Shown here in pieces: positions 30,388 to 39,315 of a DNA stretch of 42,935 nucleotides. The notes beneath the pieces were generated by a model. The model ran no database searches, was not told the origin of the DNA, and saw nothing but the letters and a program-made list of their open reading frames with translations. This stretch comes from Bacillota bacterium (lineage in GTDB: Bacteria; Bacillota; Dehalobacteriia; UBA4068), in NCBI GenBank assembly GCA_024679955.1, contig JAILCQ010000025.1, forward strand, positions 1 to 42,935, written 5' to 3'. Made by a program: the position numbers and the translations under genes. Position 1 is the stretch's first letter; each line of letters opens with the position of its first letter.

Positions 30388-32829
30388 ATGGATTTTATAA
30401 ATGGTAAAATAATTACCAGAGAGATCGAGAAGGAGATGAAAGACTCCTATATCGACTATTCCATGAGCGTTATTGTGGGCCGGGCTTTGCCGGATGTGCG
30501 GGACGGTCTGAAGCCGGTGCATCGCCGGGTGCTGTATTCCATGTTCGAGCAGGGGATCACGCCGGATAAGGGCCATAAGAAATGCGCCCGTATCGTCGGC
30601 GATACCATGGGTAAATATCACCCCCACGGCGACAGCTCCATTTACGATACCCTGGTGCGGATGGCCCAGGATTTTTCCATGCGCTATATGCTGGTAGACG
30701 GCCACGGCAATTTCGGCTCCGTGGACGGGCACCGGGCGGCGGCCATGCGGTATACCGAGGCCCGGCTCCGGGGCTTCGCCATGGATATGATGGCGGATAT
30801 CAACAAGGATACCGTGGATTTTGTCGATAACTACGACGGCTTGGAAAAAGAACCTACGGTTTTGCCCGGCCGCTTGCCCAATTTGCTGGTGAACGGCTCC
30901 TCCGGTATCGCCGTGGGCATGGCCACCAATATCCCGCCCCATAATTTGAACGAGATCGTGGACGGCATCGATTTGCTGATCGACAATCCCCAGGCCAGCC
31001 TGGAACAGATCATGGAAAAAGTCCCCGGCCCGGATTTCCCCACCGGCGGCGTGATCTTGGGCAGGGATGGCATACGCAGCGCCTACGCCACCGGCAAAGG
31101 CGCGGTCAAGCTGCGGGCCAAAGCCAATATCGAGCAAATGAGCAATGGCAAACAGCGCATCGTGGTCAACGAATTGCCCTATACGGTGAACAAATCGGTG
31201 CTGGTAGAAAAAATCGCCGAATTGGTACGGGACAAAAAGCTGGACGGCGTCACCGCCCTGCGGGACGAAAGCGATAAAGAGGGCATGCGCATCGTCATCG
31301 AGGTGAAAAAAGAAAGCAATGCCTCGGTGCTGCTGAAACAGCTGTACAAGCATACCCAGATGCAGACCACCTTCGGCGTCAATATGCTGGCCCTGGTGGA
31401 CGGACAGCCCAAAGTATTGAACCTGAAAGAGATGATGGAAGCCTATATCCGTCATCAAAAAGAGGTCATCGTCCGCCGCTCCCGCTTCGATTTGGCCAAA
31501 GCCCAGGAACGGGCCCATATCGTGGAAGGCCTGCGCATCGCTTTGGATTATATCGACGAGGTCATCGCCACCATCCGCGCTTCCCACAGCGACGCCAAGG
31601 AACGGCTGATGGAACGCTTTCAACTTTCCGAGCGGCAGGCCCAGGCGATTTTGGATATGCAATTGCGCCGTCTGCAAGGGATGGAACGGGAAAAACTGGA
31701 CGCCGAGTATAAAGACTTGATCAAAACCATCGCCTATTTGACCGATGTTTTGGCCAATGAAAAACTGGTCATGTATATCGTCAAAGACGAATTGGCGGCT
31801 TTGAAAGAAAAATACGGCGACCCCCGCCGTACGCAGATCGTCAAGGACGACGACGATATCACCGCGGAGGATCTGATCGCCGAAGAAGATATGATGATCA
31901 CCATCACCCACAGCGGCTATATCAAACGCCTGTCCCCCAGCGTTTACCGGCAGCAGCGCCGGGGCGGCAAAGGGGTGACTGCCATGACCACCAAACAGGA
32001 AGATTTTGTGGAGCAGCTGTTCATCACCACCACCCACCACTATCTGATGGTATTTACGCAAAAGGGCCGGGCCTACCGGCTGAAAGTGCATGAGATACCG
32101 GAGGCGGGTCGCCAGGCCAAGGGTACGGCCATCGTCAATCTGCTGTCCCTGACCGGCGAAGACAGCATCACCGCGGTGATCCCGGTGCGGGAATACGGCC
32201 CGGACGACTATCTGTTTATGGCCACCCGCAAAGGCGTGGTGAAGAAGAGCCGCCTCAGCGAATACGACAGCTCCCGCCGGGACGGCCTGCAGGCCATCAA
32301 TCTGGACGAAGGGGATTCCCTGATCGGCGTCAAACTGACCAAGGGCCATGAAGAGATCGTGCTTTCCACCGCCCGCGGCATGGCGGTGCGCTTCAGCGAA
32401 GACGACGTGCGCTCGATGGGACGGGTTTCCCGGGGCGTGCGCGGCATCACCCTGGCTTATCAGGATTATGTGGTCAGCATGGACGCGGTGCAGGAAAACG
32501 GCGAGCTGCTGGTGCTCTCGGAACAGGGATACGGCAAGAGAACGCCGCTGCATGATTTCCGTACCACGCATCGGGGCGGCAAAGGGGTTTCCGCTCTCCG
32601 TTGCAATGACAAAACCGGCAATTTGACCGCCATCGAAGTGGTGCGCCCCGGCGACGAAATGATGATCATTTCCCGGGACGGCATCACCATCCGGGTCAAT
32701 GTGGATGATATTTCCGAACAAGGCCGCTACGCCCATGGCGTTCGGGTGATCAAGCTGGACGACGGCGACGCGGTGGTGGATATGGCGAAAGTGCTTTCCA
32801 AAGAAGATGAGGAAGAAGAACAGGCATAA
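30388..32829 (+). CDS. gyrA: DNA gyrase subunit A
   Basis: An 813-residue breakage-reunion subunit. The active-site Tyr122 is in AAAMRYTEARL. The quinolone region GDTMGKYHPHGDSSIYDTLVRMAQ keeps Ser83 and Asp87 in E. coli numbering, i.e. the susceptible form. The C-terminal beta-pinwheel carries the GyrA-box QQRRGGKG, which marks gyrase and not topoisomerase IV. The protein ends with an acidic tail (KEDEEEEQA). SD AGGAGG overlaps the gyrB stop. A strong terminator follows. Confidence 0.97.
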   Translation: MDFINGKIITREIEKEMKDSYIDYSMSVIVGRALPDVRDGLKPVHRRVLYSMFEQGITPDKGHKKCARIVGDTMGKYHPHGDSSIYDTLVRMAQDFSMRYMLVDGHGNFGSVDGHRAAAMRYTEARLRGFAMDMMADINKDTVDFVDNYDGLEKEPTVLPGRLPNLLVNGSSGIAVGMATNIPPHNLNEIVDGIDLLIDNPQASLEQIMEKVPGPDFPTGGVILGRDGIRSAYATGKGAVKLRAKANIEQMSNGKQRIVVNELPYTVNKSVLVEKIAELVRDKKLDGVTALRDESDKEGMRIVIEVKKESNASVLLKQLYKHTQMQTTFGVNMLALVDGQPKVLNLKEMMEAYIRHQKEVIVRRSRFDLAKAQERAHIVEGLRIALDYIDEVIATIRASHSDAKERLMERFQLSERQAQAILDMQLRRLQGMEREKLDAEYKDLIKTIAYLTDVLANEKLVMYIVKDELAALKEKYGDPRRTQIVKDDDDITAEDLIAEEDMMITITHSGYIKRLSPSVYRQQRRGGKGVTAMTTKQEDFVEQLFITTTHHYLMVFTQKGRAYRLKVHEIPEAGRQAKGTAIVNLLSLTGEDSITAVIPVREYGPDDYLFMATRKGVVKKSRLSEYDSSRRDGLQAINLDEGDSLIGVKLTKGHEEIVLSTARGMAVRFSEDDVRSMGRVSRGVRGITLAYQDYVVSMDAVQENGELLVLSEQGYGKRTPLHDFRTTHRGGKGVSALRCNDKTGNLTAIEVVRPGDEMMIISRDGITIRVNVDDISEQGRYAHGVRVIKLDDGDAVVDMAKVLSKEDEEEEQA

Positions 32830-32856
32830 GCCCGCTTTGCCCGGAAAATAAAACCT

Positions 32857-32897
32857 AAGAAAAATCCCGCAAACCAAGTTCGCGGGATTTTTCTTTT
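32857..32897 (+). terminator. Terminator of gyrB-gyrA
   Basis: GAAAAATCCCGC (32859-32870), 11-nt loop, GCGGGATTTTTC (32882-32893), followed by TTTT. Confidence 0.9.
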
Positions 32898-32904
32898 AAG
32901 AAAC

Positions 32905-32940
32905 TTGACAAATCGGTGGCAATGTATTAGACTAGGTCTA
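32905..32940 (+). promoter_or_regulatory. Promoter with operator-like palindrome for DUF5714-lipoyl genes
   Basis: TTGACA (32905-32910), 17-nt spacer, TAGACT (32928-32933). TAGAC-TAG-GTCTA (32928-32940) is an inverted repeat covering the -10, a good place for a repressor such as the nearby PadR protein (inference). Confidence 0.65.
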
Positions 32941-32974
32941 TCGGAGTTTGATTTGAGAAAAGAGGCAAATGGCT

Positions 32975-33574
32975 ATGTTGGATCCTTCCGTATATGAACC
33001 CTATTTCCCGCAAACGAAACAAATCTGTCTGGCGTCTTTTGCCGCTCCTCAGGAGGAAGGCCTGGCGGCCTTGTTGCAACGGCTGCTCTCCCAGGAAGGG
33101 ATGCCTACCCATTGCCCGGTGCATCACTATATCGTACCGGCGGCCCTGCTTACCGTTTGCCGCAAAAGGCAAGGGGAAAGCGTGGATTTGTTGGAAGCGG
33201 AATTGACCGAGGCCATGACCCGGGCCCGCAATGTGCCCGGCGGCTTTTGCGGTTTTTACGGCACTTGCGGCGCAGCCGTGGGTTTGGGCATTTTCTGGTC
33301 CATCATCACCGGTACCACGCCTTTGTCCGCCCAAACCTGGAGCTTCGGCAACCGGGCCAGCGGCGAAGCTTTGCTGAAGCTGGCGGAATACGGCGGCCCC
33401 CGTTGCTGCAAACGGGTGTCCTGGTTGACGGTCAGCGGGGCCATAGACCGCATCAATGAGGTTTTCGATTTGCATTTGCCGGCTTTGGACGAGATGACCT
33501 GCAGCTTTTATAAAAGCAATGGGGAATGCTTAAAGGATCATTGCCCGTATTATCCAAAGGAGACGGTCAAATGA
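32975..33574 (+). CDS. DUF5714 domain protein
   Basis: About 199 residues, DUF5714 family, function unknown. The conserved core is VPGGFCGFYGTCGAAVGLGIFWSIITGTTPLS, then GPRCCKRVSWLT. Cys are plentiful, also at both ends (LTVCRKRQ, GECLKDHCPYYP), so a metal or Fe-S cluster is likely. The start is either ATG 32969 or 32975; the latter gives better spacing from AGAGG. The stop overlaps the next gene (ATGA, 33571-33574), so it is coupled to the lipoyl-domain protein. Confidence 0.8.
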   Translation: MLDPSVYEPYFPQTKQICLASFAAPQEEGLAALLQRLLSQEGMPTHCPVHHYIVPAALLTVCRKRQGESVDLLEAELTEAMTRARNVPGGFCGFYGTCGAAVGLGIFWSIITGTTPLSAQTWSFGNRASGEALLKLAEYGGPRCCKRVSWLTVSGAIDRINEVFDLHLPALDEMTCSFYKSNGECLKDHCPYYPKETVK

Positions 33575-33861
33575 CGAAGACGCCCATAACGGTACCGGTT
33601 TCCATGCGGCCGGTGAAAAACGAAGACAGCCCCTGCAAAAACGGGCCGGTATATTTTCAGTACAAAACCGCGGTTTTGCTGTGGCTGAAAAGCGAAGGGG
33701 AAGCCGTTGTCCAGGACGAACCGGTTTGCCAGGGGGAAGTGGACAAAAAGATCGTGGAATTCTGCGCCCCTGTCAGCGGCATACTCAGCGAGATCTGTCT
33801 GGCGGATGGGGAAGAATGCAAGGCCGGCGATATCCTGGGATATGTTACCGCCGGCGCATAA
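33571..33861 (+). CDS. Stand-alone lipoyl/biotinyl-attachment domain protein
   Basis: A 96-residue protein with the lipoyl-domain beta barrel: VYFQYKTAVLLWLKSEGEAVVQDEPVCQGEVDKKIVEFCAPVSGILSEICLADGEECKAGDILGYV. The turn EVDK (56-59) with Lys59 corresponds to the ETDKA lipoylation site; CAPVSG replaces the usual SPVAG. Four Cys (22, 53, 65, 76, with a fifth at 83) are unusual for such a domain. No E2, GcvT or lipoate ligase is nearby. It follows the DUF5714 gene by overlap, so the two probably act together, with this protein as a swinging-arm carrier (inference). Confidence 0.78.
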   Translation: MTKTPITVPVSMRPVKNEDSPCKNGPVYFQYKTAVLLWLKSEGEAVVQDEPVCQGEVDKKIVEFCAPVSGILSEICLADGEECKAGDILGYVTAGA

Positions 33862-33901
33862 TGCTTTCGTCTATAACATAATATATGTGATTACTGACCA
33901 A

Positions 33902-33938
33902 GTAAAAAAGCGGACGCGGTATGCGTTCGCTTTTTTAC
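33902..33938. terminator. Bidirectional terminator between lipoyl and padR genes
   Basis: GTAAAAAAGCGGACGC (33902-33917), 5-nt loop, GCGTTCGCTTTTTTAC (33923-33938), with one G-T pair. T-rich in both directions. It overlaps the PadR stop codon. Confidence 0.85.
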
Positions 33939-34327
33939 CGTCCCGTTTCCTTTGGCGGCTGGGCCAAAGTATCGTCCATGGTTTGGATCAAAGCGCTCAA
34001 GTCGTCCCGATAGGCGATGATGGATTGCCGCCACTTTTTGAAGCATTCCCGTCCTTGCGGTGTGATCCAATACACCCGGCGGGAGGAGCTGTTTTGCCAA
34101 AGCTCCAAACGGGAGGCCAGCAAATCGTTGTTTTCCATTTTTTTCAGATAGCGGTACAAACCGGTAGGATCCGGCGTTTCGCCGTGAAACATGGGGGATT
34201 GCGCCACCCTTTGGATCAAAACGAAACCGTGCAGATTCTCATGATACAATTCGTTTAAAATCGCTACCTGCAGGAAACGGTCGAGGTTTTTGCCTGAGCA
34301 GGCGCAGTTTTCTTCCATCTGGGCCAT
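33935..34327 (-). CDS. PadR-family transcriptional regulator with CxC N-terminus
   Basis: A 130-residue PadR regulator. The winged helix covers NLDRFLQVAILNELYHENLHGFVLIQRVAQSPMFHG and DPTGLYRYLKKMENNDLL; the wing is SSRRVYWITPQGRECF, then a dimer helix. The N-terminus MAQMEENCACSGKN holds Cys8 and Cys10, which could sense redox or metal. The start at 34327 has GGAGGG upstream. It is convergent with the DUF5714-lipoyl genes and shares their terminator, and its own promoter contains a palindrome. It probably controls this small unit and itself (inference). Confidence 0.85.
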   Translation of the reverse strand: MAQMEENCACSGKNLDRFLQVAILNELYHENLHGFVLIQRVAQSPMFHGETPDPTGLYRYLKKMENNDLLASRLELWQNSSSRRVYWITPQGRECFKKWRQSIIAYRDDLSALIQTMDDTLAQPPKETGR

Positions 34328-34360
34328 GATATTCCCTCCATATATTCGAAATCCTACCGC

Positions 34361-34390
34361 TATGATATCATATAGGAAAATGGCTGTCAA
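34361..34390 (-). promoter_or_regulatory. padR promoter with palindromic site
   Basis: Minus strand TTGACA (34390-34385), 17-nt spacer, TATCAT (34367-34362). TATGATATCATA (34361-34372) is a perfect 12-bp palindrome covering the -10. Confidence 0.65.
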
Positions 34391-34552
34391 ATCCGGCGTT
34401 TGTGAATGGCTGGGGGCAGTTTTTATCCGGCGGTATCGTATAAAAAACGCCGTAAAAAAATAAATTCATAGCCGGGCAAGTATGGCATTGCAGGAAATAT
34501 ACTAATTTTACAGAAGTAAAATAAAACCCCCGGAATATAAAACTAAGGATAT

Positions 34553-35917
34553 GTGACGGCGCTTATGAATTTATTGAGAAAAACGGCTGAATATATACAG
34601 GAGAAAAAATTGATCCTGCCCAATCAATCGGTGGTGGCGGCTTTTTCCGCCGGGCAGGATTCACGGGTGCTGTTGGACATTCTTTGCAAACTCAGGGAAA
34701 CCTTGGGCTTCTCCGTGGCGGCGGCGCATTTCAACCATCAGCTGCGCCCGGAATCCCAGGAAGAACAGTTTTTTGCCCAAAGCGTGGCCAAAGAATACGG
34801 CGTGCCTTTCTTTTGCGGCACGGCCCAGATCTCGGCATTGGCCCAGGGCAAAAACCTGCAGGAGGTAGCGCGACGGGAGCGCTACGCCTTTTTGCGCCGC
34901 ACCGCCCGGCAAACCGGCGCGCAGTATGTGGCCACCGCCCATCACGCCGGCGACCAGGCGGAAACGGTATTGCTGCATTTGCTGCGGGGCGCCGGTTTAT
35001 CCGGCTTGTCGGCCATGCAGCCTTTGACGGAGGATGTGATCCGGCCTTTGCTCTTTGCCAGCCAGGCGGATATCGCCGCCTATGCGGCGGAAAACGGTCT
35101 GACCTTTTGCCAGGATCAAAGCAATTTTTCCGACAAATATTTGCGCAATCGCATCCGCTGGCAATTGCTGCCGGCGCTGAAAAACTATAATCCGCAAATC
35201 GTGGAAGCCTTGAACGCCACGGCGGATATTTGCGGCGAAGAAGACCGCCTGCTGGACGATATGGCGGAAAACGCCCTGGCGGAGCTGTGGCTGGTGGAGG
35301 ACACCGCCTTGTCCGGTCCGGAATTTGACCGTTTGCCCCGGGCCCTGCAAAGACGGGTTCTGCGCAAGGCCTTCTATATGTTTGCCGGGGAAAAGGCGGA
35401 GCTGTCCTTCGGCCAGACCCAGGCCATTATCGATCTGAAGGATGAGCAAAGGGTGGCCCTGCCCGGCGGCGCGGTGGCCTACCGCCGCCGGCATGTCTAT
35501 TTTGACCGGAAAATGCCGCCGCTGCCGGTTCATGCCCAAACCATCCCTTTGCAGGCGGATGACAAATGGCATGTCCTGGCCGATTGGGGCTGGCGCTACC
35601 GGGCCGTCCCGGCCAAGCTGTTGCCGGCCCGTTTGCCGGTGGATACCTTCTGGGCCTCCGCCTCGGAATGGCCGCAGCTTTGTTTCCGCACCCGGCGGCA
35701 GGGGGACGGCGTCCCTTCTCAGGGCAAAAAAGGCAAAAAGAAACTGAAAGACGTATTTATTGAAGCCAAATTGCCTGGCTATGTGAAAAACAGTTGGCCG
35801 CTGTTGACCAACGGGGACGGGGAGATCATTTGGGTGCCTTTTTTGTACCGTCGGGCAGCAGAGCCGCCGGCGGATATCATATTGATTAAAATCGCCAAAG
35901 ATGATATAATAAATTAA
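34553..35917 (+). CDS. tilS: tRNA(Ile)-lysidine synthase
   Basis: A 454-residue enzyme that adds lysine to C34 of tRNA-Ile(CAU) so it reads AUA. The PP-loop is SAGQDS (32-37), a variant of SGGxDS. Other landmarks are AAHFNHQLRPES, RYAFLRRTA, ATAHHAGDQAETVLLHLLRG and DQSNFSDKYLRNRIR, then the TilS C-terminal region with RRQGDGVPSQGKKGKKKLKDVFIEAKLP. The start is the GTG at 34553 with AAGGA 3 nt away, or the ATG at 34565; neither spacing is ideal. It precedes ftsH, as in many Firmicutes, but the usual hpt gene between them is missing. Confidence 0.93.
   Translation: MTALMNLLRKTAEYIQEKKLILPNQSVVAAFSAGQDSRVLLDILCKLRETLGFSVAAAHFNHQLRPESQEEQFFAQSVAKEYGVPFFCGTAQISALAQGKNLQEVARRERYAFLRRTARQTGAQYVATAHHAGDQAETVLLHLLRGAGLSGLSAMQPLTEDVIRPLLFASQADIAAYAAENGLTFCQDQSNFSDKYLRNRIRWQLLPALKNYNPQIVEALNATADICGEEDRLLDDMAENALAELWLVEDTALSGPEFDRLPRALQRRVLRKAFYMFAGEKAELSFGQTQAIIDLKDEQRVALPGGAVAYRRRHVYFDRKMPPLPVHAQTIPLQADDKWHVLADWGWRYRAVPAKLLPARLPVDTFWASASEWPQLCFRTRRQGDGVPSQGKKGKKKLKDVFIEAKLPGYVKNSWPLLTNGDGEIIWVPFLYRRAAEPPADIILIKIAKDDIIN
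35882..35910 (+). promoter_or_regulatory. Promoter for ftsH inside the end of tilS
   Basis: TTGATT (35882-35887), exactly 17 nt, TATAAT (35905-35910), 66 nt before the ftsH start. Confidence 0.6.
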
Positions 35918-35975
35918 TTGCAGGCTTTTTGTTTGTCCAGTTGCCTGACGGCGCCGTTGAGAAAGGAGACCCTTC

Positions 35976-37940
35976 TTGAACCGCTTGCTGAAGAATATCA
36001 CCATATTTATCCTACTGGTTTTGATTGCTTTGTCTTTTTACACCTGGGGCAATCCGTCGGAAATCATCGCTGATCTGAACTATAGCCAATTCCTGTCCGC
36101 CGTGGAGAATGGTCAGATCAAAGAGGTGAATATCGCCGCGGAGACGGACGCCGGACGCTATACGATCACCGGCCAGATGAGCGACGGGCAAAATTTCCAA
36201 ACCGTGGCTTTTCCCGATCCGGATATTGCGGAGTATCTGACCGAACGCAACGTGGCCATCAATTATGACGCGGTCACCACCTCCTGGTGGGGTTCTTTGC
36301 TGCTGAGCCTGATCCCCATGCTGCTGATCGTGGGCTTGTTCGTGTTCTTGATGCAGCAGGGGCAAGGCGGCGGTAAGGTGATGCAATTCGGCAAAACCAA
36401 GGCCAAGCTGTATGTGGATGACAAAAAGAAAGTCACCTTTGCCGATGTGGCCGGTGTGGACGAGGTGAAAGAAGAGCTCAACGAATTGGTGGAATTTTTG
36501 AAGGATCCCCGCCGCTTTACCGCCTTGGGAGCCCGCATCCCCAAGGGCGTGCTGCTGTACGGCCCTCCCGGCTGCGGTAAAACTTTACTGGCGAAAGCGG
36601 TGGCCGGCGAGGCGGGCGTGCCCTTCTTTTCCATTTCCGGCTCGGACTTTGTGGAGATGTTCGTGGGCGTAGGCGCCAGCCGGGTGCGGGATCTGTTCGA
36701 CCAGGCGAAAAAGCATAACCCCTGCATCATCTTTATCGATGAAATCGACGCGGTGGGACGCCAGCGGGGCGCCGGTTTAGGCGGCGGCCATGATGAGCGG
36801 GAACAAACCCTCAATCAATTGCTGGTGGAAATGGACGGCTTTTCCAATAACGAAGGCATTATCGTCATGGCGGCTACCAACCGTCCGGATATTCTGGATC
36901 CCGCTTTGCTGCGGCCCGGCCGCTTCGACCGGGAGATCACCGTGGATTCCCCGGACGTATTGGGACGCAAGGAAATACTGGAAGTGCACGCCAAAGGCAA
37001 ACCCTTGGCCGCCGAAGTGAAGCTGGACGTGATCGCCCGGCGCACCCCCGGCTTTACCGGCGCGGATCTGGCCAATGTGCTGAATGAAGCGGCTTTGCTG
37101 ACGGCCCGCCGGGGCAAGAAAAAGATCACCATGGACGAAATGGAACAGGCCGTGGAACGGGTGATCGCCGGTCCGGAGAAAAAATCCCGCATCATCAGCG
37201 ACCGGGAGAAAAAACTGGTGGCCTATCACGAGGCCGGCCATGCGGTGGTTTCCTACTTTTTGGTCAATTCCGATCCGCTGCATAAAATCTCCATCATCCC
37301 CCGGGGACGGGCCGGTGGCTATACCTTGCTGCTGCCCAAGGAAGACCGGCATTATCAAACCAAATCGCAAATGCTGGATTCTCTGGTGCTGCTTTTGGGC
37401 GGCCGTATGGCGGAAGCCCTGGTGCTGGAAGACGTGTCCACCGGGGCCCAGAACGATTTGGAGCGGGCCACCAATACGGCCCGGGAAATGATCACCCGCT
37501 ACGGCATGAGCGAGGAATTGGGGCCTTTGACTTTCGGCAAACAGCAGGATACCATTTTCCTGGGTAGGGAGTTTTCTCAGGAACGCAATTACAGCGAGGC
37601 CATCGCCTATGCCATAGACAAAGAGGCCAGGTCCTTTATGGAACAGGCCTATAAACGGGCGGAAGAGATTCTCAGCGCCCATTTGGACGAATTGCATCAA
37701 GTGGCCAAAACCCTCATGGAAAAAGAAACCATGGAGGCGGTGGAATTCTATCGTATTATGAAGGATCATGTTTCGCCCAGTCCGGTGATGCGGGAGGAAG
37801 CGGCCGCCGCTTTGGCCGCCGCGGACAAAGCGAACCAGGTTGCCGGAGAAACGGCGGAGATTCCCGGCAACGCCGGAGAAGAACCTCCCTCTTTCCCGCC
37901 GGACGCCGCAAAAGAGGACGGCGGTATTCCGCAAAGCTGA
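35976..37940 (+). CDS. ftsH: ATP-dependent zinc metalloprotease FtsH
   Basis: A 654-residue membrane AAA protease for membrane-protein quality control. Two membrane helices (about 7-23 and 106-126) flank an extracytoplasmic FtsH-ext domain. The AAA module has Walker A GPPGCGKT (196-203), Walker B IIFIDE (251-256), and the second region of homology [19 protein letters not shown]. The M41 peptidase has HEAGH (418-422). The usual Thr in Walker A is Cys here. The C-terminal ~60 residues are Ala/Pro/Glu-rich. TTG start with GAAAGGAG upstream. Confidence 0.97.
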   Translation: MNRLLKNITIFILLVLIALSFYTWGNPSEIIADLNYSQFLSAVENGQIKEVNIAAETDAGRYTITGQMSDGQNFQTVAFPDPDIAEYLTERNVAINYDAVTTSWWGSLLLSLIPMLLIVGLFVFLMQQGQGGGKVMQFGKTKAKLYVDDKKKVTFADVAGVDEVKEELNELVEFLKDPRRFTALGARIPKGVLLYGPPGCGKTLLAKAVAGEAGVPFFSISGSDFVEMFVGVGASRVRDLFDQAKKHNPCIIFIDEIDAVGRQRGAGLGGGHDEREQTLNQLLVEMDGFSNNEGIIVMAATNRPDILDPALLRPGRFDREITVDSPDVLGRKEILEVHAKGKPLAAEVKLDVIARRTPGFTGADLANVLNEAALLTARRGKKKITMDEMEQAVERVIAGPEKKSRIISDREKKLVAYHEAGHAVVSYFLVNSDPLHKISIIPRGRAGGYTLLLPKEDRHYQTKSQMLDSLVLLLGGRMAEALVLEDVSTGAQNDLERATNTAREMITRYGMSEELGPLTFGKQQDTIFLGREFSQERNYSEAIAYAIDKEARSFMEQAYKRAEEILSAHLDELHQVAKTLMEKETMEAVEFYRIMKDHVSPSPVMREEAAAALAAADKANQVAGETAEIPGNAGEEPPSFPPDAAKEDGGIPQS

Positions 37941-37959
37941 TTTTCAGGCAAATATAAGA

Positions 37960-37983
37960 TAGGCGGGGGAGCTCCCCCGCCTA
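37960..37983. other. 24-bp perfect palindrome after ftsH
   Basis: TAGGCGGGGGAG and its exact complement abut with no loop (centre GAGCTC). It would fold into a strong stem but has no T-tract; terminator, mRNA-end stabiliser or cruciform. Confidence 0.55.
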
Positions 37984-38089
37984 CGGTATATCGAGAAGAA
38001 GAAATACGACGGCCGTTCGGAGGTAAGCGGCGGCGGGGTGGCCTTTGCGCCGCCTGCTTTGCGCCTCCGGCGAAAAGGAGGTTGCTGTT

Positions 38090-39292
38090 ATGACGCCTGT
38101 GATCCGCCTGCTGCCCAACGCCGGGCCGGCCGCGTTGCGGCGGGAAATGCAACAGATCGGCGTAAGCCCGGAGGGCATCGATTGGATGATGGACAAATGC
38201 GACGCTTTGCGCCTGCGTGTGGATGGTTTGGCCAATCCTGCTGTGCTGATCCTCAAACAAAAAATGCTGAGCCTGGGTGGCGAGGCGGCGGTTTCCCGCC
38301 AGGCTCTGGTGGGCGGCTCCGCCAAGGGGGCGGACAACGCCGCCTTGCTGATAGGCAGCCGCCGGCAGCTTCAGCTATTGATCCCCTATTTGCGGCAGCA
38401 GCCTTTTGCTTTGCCCGCCGTGGCGCAACAATTGAGCGATATCCTGGCCCGCCTGGGACAAACGCCGCCGCCGGTGACCTACGCCAATGGCTATATCCGC
38501 GGCAGCCTGCATTTTCAGCGCCCCTGTATCATGGGCATACTCAACGCCACCCCGGATTCCTTTTATGACGGCGGCCAATATACGGATGTAGACAAAGCTG
38601 CGGAACAGGCCCTGCGCCTGGTGGAAGACGGCGCGGATATCGTGGATATCGGCGGCGCTTCTTCCCGGCCCGGCTTTACGCCGGTGGACGCGGCAACGGA
38701 ACAGTCCCGCATCCTGCCGCTGATCCGGCAATTGGCTCCGCAGCTTGCCGTGCCCATGTCGGTAGATACGGATAAAGTGGACGTGGCGGAAGCGGCCCTT
38801 TCCGCCGGGGCCAGTATGATCAATTATACCGGCGACCCTCAGCCCGGCCTGTTCGCTTTGGCCGGACGGAGCCAAACGCCGCTGATCGTCATGCACAAAG
38901 GCGGCGGGCCCCGGGTGCTGGAAAACATCCATGATTTTTTCTATGAAGCCTGCGATATGGCCCGCCAGGCCGGGCTGGCGGAAGAACAGTTGATATTGGA
39001 TCCCGGTATCGGTTTTGACAAGGATCCGGAAGAAAACCTGACCATTTTGCAGAATTTAGAGCAGTTTTCGGTGTATGGACGGCCTTTGCTGCTGGGCATG
39101 TCCAATAAGCGCTTCCTGGGGGCCGTTACCGGTATGCCGGTGACGGAACGTACTTTGGCCGGCAGCGTGGCCGCCGCTTTGACTTGGGGACGGGGCGCTT
39201 CTATCTTTCGCGTACACGACGCGGCCGCAGCCCGCCAGGCTTTGGCGGTGGCGGAAGCCATAGGCAATGGTAAGATCAAGGAAAAAGAGTAA
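38090..39292 (+). CDS. folP: Dihydropteroate synthase with N-terminal extension
   Basis: A 400-residue protein. The catalytic TIM barrel starts near 145: MGILNATPDSFYDGG, then VDIGGASSRPGF, SVDTDKVDVAEAAL, NYTGDPQ, VMHKGG, LDPGIGFDKDPEENL and SIFRVHDAAA. It joins para-aminobenzoate to hydroxymethyl-dihydropterin diphosphate in folate synthesis. Residues 1-~135 form an extra domain (RLLPNAGPAALRREMQQIGV...GLANPAVLILKQKMLSLGGEAAVSRQAL) absent from the ~280-residue textbook enzymes but known in some clostridial homologues, role unknown. The start at 38090 has AAAAGGAGG upstream. It opens a folP-folB-folK operon. Confidence 0.95.
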   Translation: MTPVIRLLPNAGPAALRREMQQIGVSPEGIDWMMDKCDALRLRVDGLANPAVLILKQKMLSLGGEAAVSRQALVGGSAKGADNAALLIGSRRQLQLLIPYLRQQPFALPAVAQQLSDILARLGQTPPPVTYANGYIRGSLHFQRPCIMGILNATPDSFYDGGQYTDVDKAAEQALRLVEDGADIVDIGGASSRPGFTPVDAATEQSRILPLIRQLAPQLAVPMSVDTDKVDVAEAALSAGASMINYTGDPQPGLFALAGRSQTPLIVMHKGGGPRVLENIHDFFYEACDMARQAGLAEEQLILDPGIGFDKDPEENLTILQNLEQFSVYGRPLLLGMSNKRFLGAVTGMPVTERTLAGSVAAALTWGRGASIFRVHDAAAARQALAVAEAIGNGKIKEKE

Positions 39293-39315
39293 GAAATAAG
39301 TAGGAGGCGAAGCCT

